From: Haliscomenobacter sp033763495
GTDB taxonomy: Bacteria > Bacteroidota > Bacteroidia > Chitinophagales > Saprospiraceae
Assembly: GCF_033763495.1 (NCBI RefSeq)
Contig: NZ_JANRKL010000209.1
Span: forward strand, 1-64,000
Length of the DNA stretch: 64,000 nt
Reading direction: 5' to 3'
Numbering within the stretch: position 1 is the first letter of the stretch; each line of letters opens with the position of its first letter. The position numbers were made by a program, and so were the translations under genes. This document shows, in pieces, positions 26,479 to 34,320 of the stretch. The notes below the pieces were generated by a model. That model ran no database searches, had not been told where the DNA came from, and saw only the letters and a list, made by a program, of their open reading frames with translations.

Positions 26479-27015
26479 TCATTGTTTTACCTCCAAACTG
26501 CCATCCACGGCACTAAAGCGGATATTGGAAAAATCTTGATTGGCCGTAAAGCCATGACTGCGAATGGTATCCTTGCGGGTGGTCACCACCACAAAACGAT
26601 TGGTGGAAACTTGCTGATCCCGTTCGTTCCAGGTGAGTTCGGGGGATTCCAGTTTTTTACCATCCACACTTTGCCACACCACACTGTCTCGCACCAGGGT
26701 CACACCTTTGTATTCGTAACGCACAGCGTATTTGGCGGTGAGGGTACCTGCCAGGGCACCATAAGTGTTGAAAAAATCTACTTTGATGCCTTTGATAAAT
26801 TCCTGCCGGGGGTCGTCGCTGACCAGATGGCGCAGCATCACTGGCCCACGAATGCGCACCCGAATCAGGGCGGAATCGCTGTACAACATGTCTACGTCTT
26901 TAATCCGTTCGACGGAGACGTCTTCTTTGGAAAAAACTTCCACTGTTTCATGATTGCCATTGCAATTGAACAGGAGCAAACTAAGCATACTGAGAAAAAA
27001 AGTGAGTGCGCGCAT
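26479..27015 (-). CDS. lptC: LPS export protein LptC
   Basis: 178-residue lipoprotein (lipobox near LLFNC). The OstA-like beta-jellyroll pattern of LptC is visible: FFNTYGALAGTLTAKYAVRYEYKGVTLVRDSVVWQSVDGKKLESPELTWNERDQQVSTNRFVVVTT, then IRSHGFTANQDFSNIRF. LptC bridges LptFG in the inner membrane and LptA in the periplasm during LPS transport. In many Bacteroidota it carries a lipid anchor in place of a TM helix, as here. It is followed on the opposite strand by the antiporter end 20 bases away (convergent). Confidence 0.85.
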   Translation of the reverse strand: MRALTFFLSMLSLLLFNCNGNHETVEVFSKEDVSVERIKDVDMLYSDSALIRVRIRGPVMLRHLVSDDPRQEFIKGIKVDFFNTYGALAGTLTAKYAVRYEYKGVTLVRDSVVWQSVDGKKLESPELTWNERDQQVSTNRFVVVTTRKDTIRSHGFTANQDFSNIRFSAVDGSLEVKQ

Positions 27016-27070
27016 GTATTTTGATGATTAACAATACAAAGATCGAGGATTGAGCGGATTTGCTGCCTAT

Positions 27071-29008
27071 TTATTGCACACCTAAACCCTTCAATTTTTC
27101 CAACACCTCGGGCATACCAGGCTTCAACTTCAATGCAGCCTGGTAATCTGAAATTGCACCAGCACTATCTCCTTGCATTTGTTTGGCCTGACCGCGGTTG
27201 AAAAAATGATAGGGATCCTGAGCATCGAGTGAAATCGCCTTGCTGTAATCGTCTTGTGCGGCGGGATAATTGCCAGTAACCAAATAGGCATATCCTCTAG
27301 CCCCGAAATTGGCCGCTTTTTCCAATAGCGAATTTTTGATGACAAAATCCAGGTCGGCAATCGCCGCTTGTGGGTTTTTATTCAAAAGTGCAATCGAGCG
27401 GTTGTAACGTACACTGACATTGTTAGAGTCCAATTTCAGCGCCTCATTGAACATACTTACCGCTTTGTCAATCTGCCCCTGGGTGCCATAGGCATTGCCC
27501 AGGCCTTCATAGATTGACACGTTTTGGAAATTGTTGCGCAATGCGGCCTCAAAATCGGCAATGGCCAGATCAATGCGGCCAGTTTTGCCGTAGTAGTGGC
27601 CACGAATTTTGCGAGGCTCACCTGCGTTAGGGTACAACTTGATGACGTTTGTCCAAAGGGCATCGTGGTTTTGCCAAATGTCGACCTGCTCTCGGGTGCG
27701 AAGCATAAAAAAGACATTTAGCCCGACAATGACGCCCCATACCATGTACTTGCTGGATGGAATTTTGTGGATTAAAGCATCCAGGCCGTACCCCAGCATA
27801 AAAAACAATCCGACATAAGGCAAATAGGTATACCGATCGGCCATAATCACAGCCCCGACTGAAATGACCTGCAAAACCAGGGCAATACTGAACAAATAAA
27901 AGCCAAAACCGAAGAGATAAATTTTATTTTTGCGGGCAGTCCAGAGGCTCCAGGCACCTACAGCCAGAGTAAAGATCAAACCAGACAAGTACACTCCACC
28001 CTCATTGCCTTGTTTGACCAACTCCAAATTCGGATACGGGTAAAAGGCTGATAAATTGAAGGGCAAAAACAACTTGACGATGTACATCATAAAACCATAA
28101 CCGGCAAACTTGAGGCGTTGAAAAAAACTGAACACTTCAAAATCAGCCAGCGCGTCATTTTTTTCCACCATACCAAATGCCCCATAAAAGCTACCTCCAT
28201 CTTGCACATCCAGCGCAATAAGGCCAAACAATATCGCCAAGGCAAGGAAAGGGATTTTCTCCAAAATGCTGACCAAACTCAACACATTACGCCCCTGCCA
28301 ATAGTCAAGCAAAAAGAGAATCGGCACCAAAGAAACAGCCATAGCCTTGGACAAACAAGACAGTACAAAAGCAGTCAGCGCCAGGCCCCACCACAGGCCA
28401 ATTTTCCCTTTGTCCAAATGTTTCAAATACGCCAATGCCGCCAACAAAAAGAAAAACACGTACAACACATCCTTGCGTTCCGACACCCAGGCTACCGATT
28501 CCACATGCATGGGATGCAGGCCAAAACCCAGAGCTGTTACCAGTGCAATCAATACATTCCGCTTGCTCAATGCGAGTGCAAAGAGAAAGACCAAAGCCGT
28601 ATTGAATACATGAAAAATGATATTGAAAGCAATGTACGATCGGGCGCTTTCAATACCAGAATTGGCCGCATTCCACCACAAGGTAGCCATCGTCAAGGGG
28701 TGGTAGTTCAAGGACACTACCGAACGCATCAGTGTATTCAAACTCTCTGAAGTAGCAGGATTGAGGTAAGGGTTTTCGGTGACATAGGTAGGGTCATCCC
28801 AATCGACAAACTGATTGTCCAAAGCCCGGGAATAGGCAATAAATACCCAAGCGGCCAGTAAAGCAATCCATAACCAGCTCAGCGGCTTACTGCCTTTTTC
28901 AGTAGCTGATGCAGCGTCGCGGTTGATGGCACCTGTACTTCCCATCGTCGGTTTGGCCTTAGGTGGGTTTGAGCGATTGGGGGCAGGCTTTTTTTTGGGC
29001 TTGGACAT
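27071..29008 (-). CDS. TMTC-like membrane protein with TPR repeats
   Basis: 645 residues. A Lys/Pro-rich N-terminus, then about ten membrane helices of a GT-C glycosyltransferase-like fold with the acidic motif FVDWDDPTYVTENP in the first loop and LNYHPLTMATLWWN, followed from about residue 460 by five or more TPR units (FEAALRNNFQNVSIYEGLGNAYG, SMFNEALKLDSNNVSVRYN, DDYSKAISLDAQDPYHFFNRG). This matches bacterial relatives of TMTC O-mannosyltransferases. It may glycosylate exported proteins using a lipid-linked sugar; activity is unproven. lptC lies downstream 56 bases away. Confidence 0.82.
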   Translation of the reverse strand: MSKPKKKPAPNRSNPPKAKPTMGSTGAINRDAASATEKGSKPLSWLWIALLAAWVFIAYSRALDNQFVDWDDPTYVTENPYLNPATSESLNTLMRSVVSLNYHPLTMATLWWNAANSGIESARSYIAFNIIFHVFNTALVFLFALALSKRNVLIALVTALGFGLHPMHVESVAWVSERKDVLYVFFFLLAALAYLKHLDKGKIGLWWGLALTAFVLSCLSKAMAVSLVPILFLLDYWQGRNVLSLVSILEKIPFLALAILFGLIALDVQDGGSFYGAFGMVEKNDALADFEVFSFFQRLKFAGYGFMMYIVKLFLPFNLSAFYPYPNLELVKQGNEGGVYLSGLIFTLAVGAWSLWTARKNKIYLFGFGFYLFSIALVLQVISVGAVIMADRYTYLPYVGLFFMLGYGLDALIHKIPSSKYMVWGVIVGLNVFFMLRTREQVDIWQNHDALWTNVIKLYPNAGEPRKIRGHYYGKTGRIDLAIADFEAALRNNFQNVSIYEGLGNAYGTQGQIDKAVSMFNEALKLDSNNVSVRYNRSIALLNKNPQAAIADLDFVIKNSLLEKAANFGARGYAYLVTGNYPAAQDDYSKAISLDAQDPYHFFNRGQAKQMQGDSAGAISDYQAALKLKPGMPEVLEKLKGLGVQ

Positions 29009-29040
29009 AGTGGCGCAGTTTTGCGCCGTGAAATTACAAA

Positions 29041-29129
29041 GTAAGTGAAAAGTGAAAAGCGAAAAGTGAAAAGCAAATACGGCATTTGGCTTTTACTGCT
29101 TAATTTTTCACTTTTCACTTTTCACTTAC
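29041..29129. repeat. long imperfect palindrome built of AAAAGTGA units
   Basis: Left arm 29041-29074 and right arm 29098-29129 are inverted copies made from repeated AAAAGTGA/TCACTTTT units. The right arm runs into the stop codon (29126-29128) of the rhodanese gene. The outermost sequence AGTGAAAAGTGA also appears in the palindrome at 54891-54979. Confidence 0.75.
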
Positions 29130-29488
29130 TTCGCCCACGCCGTGTACCCTCCGTCCAAATTGTAAATTTTCTTGAAGCCCATTTCTTTCAGCTGATTGGC
29201 AGCCCGGGCACTGCGGATGCCAGACAGGCAATACACTGCCACTGGGCGTTTTTTGTCCAATTTAGCCGCCATGGTTTTGAACTCGGCATTTTTCACGTCA
29301 ATGTTCTGCGCTCCTTCAATACTTCCTGCACTGAATTCGGCAGGAGTGCGCACATCCACCAATTGTACTTTTTTGGATTGGATGGTTTTTTTGAAGGTAG
29401 CTACATCTTGGGTGATGATGCCTGGCGATTGAGCTTGAACGCAAGAAGTCAAAGCGATGAGGAGAAACAAGGAAAATATTGTTTTCAT
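29126..29488 (-). CDS. secreted single-domain rhodanese
   Basis: 120 residues with a signal peptide (LTSC may be a lipobox at residue 16). One rhodanese domain: VQLVDVRTPAEFSAGSIEGAQNIDV, then the active-site loop YCLSGIRSARAANQL with the catalytic Cys, ending NLDGGYTAW. Such periplasmic rhodaneses transfer sulfane sulfur or act in redox sensing. The M15 peptidase gene is 17 bases upstream on the same strand. Confidence 0.9.
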   Translation of the reverse strand: MKTIFSLFLLIALTSCVQAQSPGIITQDVATFKKTIQSKKVQLVDVRTPAEFSAGSIEGAQNIDVKNAEFKTMAAKLDKKRPVAVYCLSGIRSARAANQLKEMGFKKIYNLDGGYTAWAK

Positions 29489-29505
29489 GGTTGTTGTTTT
29501 TGATT

Positions 29506-30264
29506 TTATAAAAATTCCGGACGGTATTCAAAATGCATTGAATCGTAATGGTACCACTTGCCACCCCAGATGAAACCGTGTTTTTCAAATACATCAACAA
29601 CCTGCTTGGGGATACTGTTTTTGTAACCCAATTTGGCGTCTTCGTTGGTGCATTTGCAATCCCATTGCCAGTAGTGGGAGTATTTCACGTTGATGTCGAT
29701 GGTCATGCCAAAACTGTGCATGCTCAAGCGATTGGTGCCTTTGATCACTCGCCAGAGGAAGGTACCTCCGGGGTTTTCCAGGTATTGTTTTAGGCCGGGG
29801 AGTTTGTCTAATTCGGCAGAAATGGATTCCAGTTTTTTATCCACACCGTTTACTTTGGTCACCAGGATTTTGCTGCCGATGGTTTTGGGTAGCCATACAA
29901 TTTCACGCAAATTGGCGCGTACTTCCTCCTGGGTATTGCCGTACATTTTCATGTAAAAGGGCATAAAGCGAATGCGGCCTGGGTCGTTGTTGACGGGCAG
30001 GCCATCTTTACCAGGGAATTGGGAGGGGTAGTTGTAACGAAACTGGTCTTCCAAATCCGGGTTATCCAGCAATTCCTGGAAGCTTTTGTTTTTTTTGCCG
30101 TCATCATAGCTGAATACAGTGCCGTCTTTCAGGGTGATGCTGTTGGCGTCGGCTTTGACGATGAAATCAGGGTAGGCTTTTTGCAGGCGCTGGATGCCAG
30201 TGGGGAGTTCGGGTTGGGTAGGTAGCGCCCAGATAAGGGAGATAAGCAGAAAAAGAATCGGCAT
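29506..30264 (-). CDS. M15-family peptidoglycan peptidase
   Basis: 252 residues with a short signal peptide. The C-terminal third carries the zinc-site motifs of LAS/M15 peptidases: SMHSFGMTIDIN (His and Asp ligands) and DSMHFEYRPE (His ligand), with WGGKWYHY between. Known M15 enzymes are D-Ala-D-Ala or L-Ala-D-Glu cleaving carboxy- and endopeptidases. The large N-terminal part (RIRFMPFYMKMYG, EIVWLPKTIGSKILVT) is typical of the M15_4 variant. It likely trims wall peptides in the periplasm. Confidence 0.85.
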   Translation of the reverse strand: MPILFLLISLIWALPTQPELPTGIQRLQKAYPDFIVKADANSITLKDGTVFSYDDGKKNKSFQELLDNPDLEDQFRYNYPSQFPGKDGLPVNNDPGRIRFMPFYMKMYGNTQEEVRANLREIVWLPKTIGSKILVTKVNGVDKKLESISAELDKLPGLKQYLENPGGTFLWRVIKGTNRLSMHSFGMTIDINVKYSHYWQWDCKCTNEDAKLGYKNSIPKQVVDVFEKHGFIWGGKWYHYDSMHFEYRPEFL

Positions 30265-30327
30265 GGGTGGATTTTTTACAAAAATAGCGGAAAGTGAAAG
30301 ATATTATTGTGATGTGCAACACAAATG

Positions 30328-30355
30328 TAGGGGTAAGCCTACGTGCTTGCTCCTA
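30328..30355. repeat. short imperfect palindrome TAGGGGTAAGC/GCTTGCTCCTA
   Basis: Two 11-base arms pair at 9 positions around CTACGT. It lies between the LytTR regulator stop and the M15 peptidase start (both minus strand), at the 3' end of the regulator gene. Confidence 0.45.
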
Positions 30356-31078
30356 TACGGCATCAAACACCTTATCCTGCCCCCATCTTTCCGACAACAA
30401 CTTAAAAAACGCAGGCCGATAACTCTGCCCAATCGGAATTTCGTGTTTGCCGATGCTCACCTGGTGGCGCTCAACCACATTCAAATGCCGCAGCGAAATG
30501 ATGTAAGATTTATGGATTTTGCAGAAAAAATCGGGTAGGATTTCCTGCACATCCTGCATGTTTTGTCGGCTAAGGATTTTTCGGTCCTGGGTGTGAAAAA
30601 CCACGTAGTTTTCACTTTTTTCCAAAAACAACACCTCCTCCCAGTTCAAGCGGTAGAGCTTGGGGCCGCTTTTGATGAAAATTTCCTGCGCAGCAGGGCC
30701 GTTTTCAATACGGGGCTGGGCACTGACCGGCGCCTCTTTGCAACGGCTACAAGCCTGCAAAAAACGTTCAAAAGTAATGGGTTTGACCAGGTAATCCAGT
30801 GCTTCCAGTTCGTAACTGGCCACGGCGTATTCGGAGTAGGCGGTAGTGAAGATGACCTTGGGTTTGTCGGGCAAGGCGCGGTAAAATTCCACCCCGGAGA
30901 TCTGGGGCATATGAATGTCCAGCAGGAGTAAATCGACGGGATGGTTTTGTAAAAAAGCCAATGCCTCCAAGGGATTGCGGTAAGTACCTACACATTTCAG
31001 CCAGGGCAAACGGTTGACGTAATTGCTCAAGAGTTCAATGGCCTTAGGTTCATCGTCGATGATCAGTACTTCTTTCAT
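30353..31078 (-). CDS. LytTR-family response regulator
   Basis: 241 residues. Receiver domain 1-120 with the acidic pocket IIDDEP, phosphoacceptor Asp in LLLLDIHMPQ and the Lys in LDYLVKPI; LytTR DNA-binding domain about 140-235 (EEVLFLEKSENYVVFHTQDRKILSRQNMQDVQEIL, FCKIHKSYIISLRHL). The start overlaps the histidine kinase stop by 4 bases, so this is a two-component operon. Targets are unknown. Confidence 0.93.
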   Translation of the reverse strand: MKEVLIIDDEPKAIELLSNYVNRLPWLKCVGTYRNPLEALAFLQNHPVDLLLLDIHMPQISGVEFYRALPDKPKVIFTTAYSEYAVASYELEALDYLVKPITFERFLQACSRCKEAPVSAQPRIENGPAAQEIFIKSGPKLYRLNWEEVLFLEKSENYVVFHTQDRKILSRQNMQDVQEILPDFFCKIHKSYIISLRHLNVVERHQVSIGKHEIPIGQSYRPAFFKLLSERWGQDKVFDAV

Positions 31079-32103
31079 TCGTCCAGGCTAAGGCTAAGGT
31101 GGATGGAGAAATAATCCGCTTCGTCTACAATTCGCAGGGTATGGCGATCAGGATACAGGAGCGCTAGGCGTTTGCGGACATTTTCCAGGCCTATACCCTC
31201 CTGATTCAGGGAAGTAGACACCTGTTTGGTGTTCTTGGTGTTGAAATACAACATCCGTCCTTCCACTGTCACGTCAATTTTGACCATCGACTGCTTGGTC
31301 ACATCGATGCCGTGTTTGAGTGCATTTTCCACAAAGGGGATCAAAATGGCTGGGGCAATCATTTTGCCGTCCATATCCCCCTGGGTATTGAGGCTGATGA
31401 TCACGTCGTCGTCATCACTCAGGCGCAGGTGTTGAATTTCGATGAAGCCCCCAATTTGCTCAACTTCACGGCGTAAGGGCACTTTTTCAGCATTGGTTTC
31501 GTAGGTCAGGTAACGCATTAAACCTGCCAGCGAAGCGATGCTTTGCCCCAATTCTTCCTGGTTTTTTTCTACAGCCAGCGCGTACAAGCTATTGAGGGTA
31601 TTGAACAAAAAATGCGGGTTGACCTGAGCTTTTAGGAAAGCCAGCTCCGTAGCCTGTTTTTCTGCGGCCAGTTTGCGCGTAGTCATTTCCGTTTCGTACC
31701 AAATGCGGGAGAAGCGGATCACTGCTGCAAAAAGCATTACGGAGAGGAATACGAAGAGGTTTTGCAAGTTGGGCAGGTAGTAAAAAAAATAAAAATTGTA
31801 CCCCAGGTCCTCCATAAATTCCGAAAAAACCCACAACAACATCCAGGAGCGATCCAACAACCAATGAATGCCAACCAACAAACTAAACAGACCTCCATAA
31901 GCTAGGTAATTGCGTTGCTTAACCAGGTAACGGGGGATCAAAAAGTAGTTGTTGAAATAGGTGGCAGCCATCAGCAAAGGCAAGCGAAAAAGGCTGGCCC
32001 AGGCGATATTCGAGAACTCGCAATCCATATTCATCCACAAAATGGTTGTCCACAACCAGATGATGGCCCAAAAAAGGATATGCTTGGCGATTCTCTTTAT
32101 CAT
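31075..32103 (-). CDS. LytS-type sensor histidine kinase
   Basis: 342 residues. Four hydrophobic segments up to about residue 135, a coiled linker, then the His_kinase region QVNPHFLFNTLNSLYAL with the phosphorylated His, and an HATPase end (ILIPFVENALKHGID N-box, GIGLENVRKRLALLY G-box). Partner of the LytTR regulator with which it overlaps. No periplasmic sensor domain is present, so it senses within or near the membrane. Confidence 0.92.
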   Translation of the reverse strand: MIKRIAKHILFWAIIWLWTTILWMNMDCEFSNIAWASLFRLPLLMAATYFNNYFLIPRYLVKQRNYLAYGGLFSLLVGIHWLLDRSWMLLWVFSEFMEDLGYNFYFFYYLPNLQNLFVFLSVMLFAAVIRFSRIWYETEMTTRKLAAEKQATELAFLKAQVNPHFLFNTLNSLYALAVEKNQEELGQSIASLAGLMRYLTYETNAEKVPLRREVEQIGGFIEIQHLRLSDDDDVIISLNTQGDMDGKMIAPAILIPFVENALKHGIDVTKQSMVKIDVTVEGRMLYFNTKNTKQVSTSLNQEGIGLENVRKRLALLYPDRHTLRIVDEADYFSIHLSLSLDE

Positions 32104-32297
32104 GAACTCAAAGGTAAGGATTTGAGGCTAGATGCCGCATTATCTGCAATAAACCTAGGCTTTTTGAGGTCAAAAACGACAAAAATGTGATTCTTGTATG
32201 AAATCCGTTTTTTTTACCTAAAAAAACCAAAATACGGCATTTCAGCCCCCGATCTGATGGTTTGAGCACAAAAAAAACACCGCAAAAAAAATGATTT

Positions 32298-32391
32298 TAG
32301 CTTTGTTTCAAGAAATCACCTGAAAACCATGCCAGCAAGTTTTCATATTCATCCAAACTTCGCAGCGCTCCCACTGGGGCGCTTTTTTTTT
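32298..32391 (+). ncRNA. candidate short transcript: -7 box, small ORF, strong terminator
   Basis: TAGCTTTG (32298-32305) is a perfect TAnnTTTG -7 box. A small open frame begins about 28 bases later (ATGCCAGCAAGT at 32329). A GC-rich hairpin, AGCGCTCCC against GGGGCGCT with a 3-base loop (32364-32383), is followed by a run of T to 32391. The predicted transcript is about 80 nt. No plus-strand gene lies downstream, so this is either an sRNA, an orphaned attenuator or a leader. No proper -33 element was found. It occupies the 341-base gap 32104-32444, where nothing else is evident. Confidence 0.45.
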
Positions 32392-32444
32392 GCCATAAAA
32401 AAAGCTGACCCAAGATGGATCAGCCCTAATTTGAAGACAATTAT

Positions 32445-34316
32445 TTAGGAAGATCTGTATGCAATCGAGTGGTAGTTTTTGATGTGTGGACCCAGGAATA
32501 CCCGTGCGTAGATGCGCATGATCGCCAAACCATCTATGATAAAACTCAAAGCAACAAAAGTGGCCAAAACGATTTGATTCTCGTGGATATGGCTAAAAAT
32601 CAGGTCCTCTCCAATAAAGGTGGGGGTGATCGGAAAACCCGATAAAGCCAAACAAGCAATCAGAAACAGCACTGCAGCAGTGGGATGCTCATATACGTGG
32701 CCATGAAAACGATCCAAACTGACCGTCTCGGTCTTTTTCAACCAGTTGAGCACCACAAAACCGCCAATCCCCGCCACAATCACCCCGCTCAGGTAGATGT
32801 AAACCTGAAAAAAGTCGAAGTGCTCATTGTACGATACCGCCAGGGCAATGAATCCGTGATTAAGGACTACCAAGACCCAGCTCAAGCGGGCGTGAATCCG
32901 CTCGGAAAAAGCTTTTAAGGCTAAAATAAAACCAACCAAACCAAACACCGCAGGCAAATAAGCATGTGCAAAAGGGGAGATTTTGTCCTCGGCAAAACTT
33001 AAGAAGTACAAACCGATGAAATACGTTGGCAGGATGAACCACCAGAGGGAAGATAAGGTGATAAAATCTAGCCTTTTGCCTAGTTTTTTCAGCGGGTTCC
33101 ACAAGTATTGGTACATGGCAGCGTCCAGGTTCCACTCCTTCAAGCAGAGGATGTAGAGGCTGTATTCCAGTTTGTTGGACAAAAATTTCCCCTCAAATGA
33201 TTTCTGGCGGGGCACAAATTTGTAAAACTGTTCTTTGATCAAATAACTCACTAAGGAAGGCGAAACCAGCAGTTGGTAGGTGCGTAAAAAGGCATTGCCC
33301 GCAAAGTGAACCAATGCCAGAATGTGCCACCCGGCGGCTACTTCAATAAAAATCAAACCAATTTGAGCAATGGAAGCGTACGCCAATTGGCTTTTTACTG
33401 AAGATTGTACTCTGGCAATCCCTATGGACAAAATGGTAGTGCTCAAGCCCAACAAGGCAATAATCACGCGCACCGAAAACTGGTGCTCCCAAAACGGATA
33501 AGTGCGCAACAACAAAAAGACCCCCAAATGCACCGACAAAGAGCCGTAAAAAATGGCACTGGAAGGGGTAGGCCCCTCCATCGCCCGCGGCAACCAGGAA
33601 GAAAAGGGCAGCTGCGCCGATTTAGCTGCTGCCGTCATCAAAATCATCAGGGAGATGAAGGCCCCAATCCAAGTGTGGGATTGCAATTGAGCACTCACCA
33701 GCTCGGCATTTTGTAATTTTTGAAACGTGATGCTTTCGTGCCAGAGGTGATGGCTCATCCACATCGCCAGCAATAGGCCAACATCACCAATGCGGTAAAT
33801 GGAGAAAATTTTCACCGCGTTTTTGACAGGCAAATAGCGGTTGCGGTAAAAAGCGATCAAAAGGAAAGAGGTGATCCCCAAAATTTCCCAGCCGATGAAC
33901 AAGGTTTCAAAATTATCGGCCATCACCGTGATGTTGTACCCGATGTAAAAAAACAGGATGGTGTTGAAGTAGCGTTTGTACCCCGATTCCCGGTGCAAGT
34001 AATAGCTACTGTAAATGGTCACCAGCATGGTCAAGTAAGCTCCGGTGAGCAAATAAGTAGCCGTGACCAGATCAAACATGAGGATAAAATTGAACTGAAA
34101 ATGCTCCGAGTTAAACAGGTTCACACTCTGGCTGTGTTGGGTTTCGTGTTGGTGCAACCACCAATAAATAGTATAGCCAAAAACCAGCAGGGTGTGCAAA
34201 CCCATACTCAAATAAACTACTCTGGACAGGGTGTTCTCTTTTTTGGCGGGTACCAACAAACTCACACAAAACCCGATCACCGGGAGCAGCACAAATAATG
34301 GAAGCAATTGATTCAT
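32445..34316 (-). CDS. dabB: DabB, proton-conducting subunit of the DAB inorganic carbon system
   Basis: 623-residue NuoL/MrpA-like membrane protein starting MNQLLPLFVLLPVIG at 34316; an upstream in-frame ATG would read through the end of dabA. Antiporter-fold signatures are GWEILGITSFLLIAFY (key Glu) and KSAQLPFSSWLPRAMEGPTPSSA (key Lys and the conserved EGPTP). It lies 4 bases after dabA. In the DAB system this subunit is thought to couple cation flow to carbonic-anhydrase-like CO2 hydration by DabA. A complex I subunit is excluded by the partner gene and the lack of other nuo genes. Confidence 0.9.
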   Translation of the reverse strand: MNQLLPLFVLLPVIGFCVSLLVPAKKENTLSRVVYLSMGLHTLLVFGYTIYWWLHQHETQHSQSVNLFNSEHFQFNFILMFDLVTATYLLTGAYLTMLVTIYSSYYLHRESGYKRYFNTILFFYIGYNITVMADNFETLFIGWEILGITSFLLIAFYRNRYLPVKNAVKIFSIYRIGDVGLLLAMWMSHHLWHESITFQKLQNAELVSAQLQSHTWIGAFISLMILMTAAAKSAQLPFSSWLPRAMEGPTPSSAIFYGSLSVHLGVFLLLRTYPFWEHQFSVRVIIALLGLSTTILSIGIARVQSSVKSQLAYASIAQIGLIFIEVAAGWHILALVHFAGNAFLRTYQLLVSPSLVSYLIKEQFYKFVPRQKSFEGKFLSNKLEYSLYILCLKEWNLDAAMYQYLWNPLKKLGKRLDFITLSSLWWFILPTYFIGLYFLSFAEDKISPFAHAYLPAVFGLVGFILALKAFSERIHARLSWVLVVLNHGFIALAVSYNEHFDFFQVYIYLSGVIVAGIGGFVVLNWLKKTETVSLDRFHGHVYEHPTAAVLFLIACLALSGFPITPTFIGEDLIFSHIHENQIVLATFVALSFIIDGLAIMRIYARVFLGPHIKNYHSIAYRSS

Positions 34317-34320
34317 AGGA

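Noticed and set aside
32445..34316. Reading this gene as respiratory complex I subunit NuoL
   Set aside because: No other nuo genes are present and it is 4 bases from a gene with all DabA catalytic residues, so DabB is the better call.
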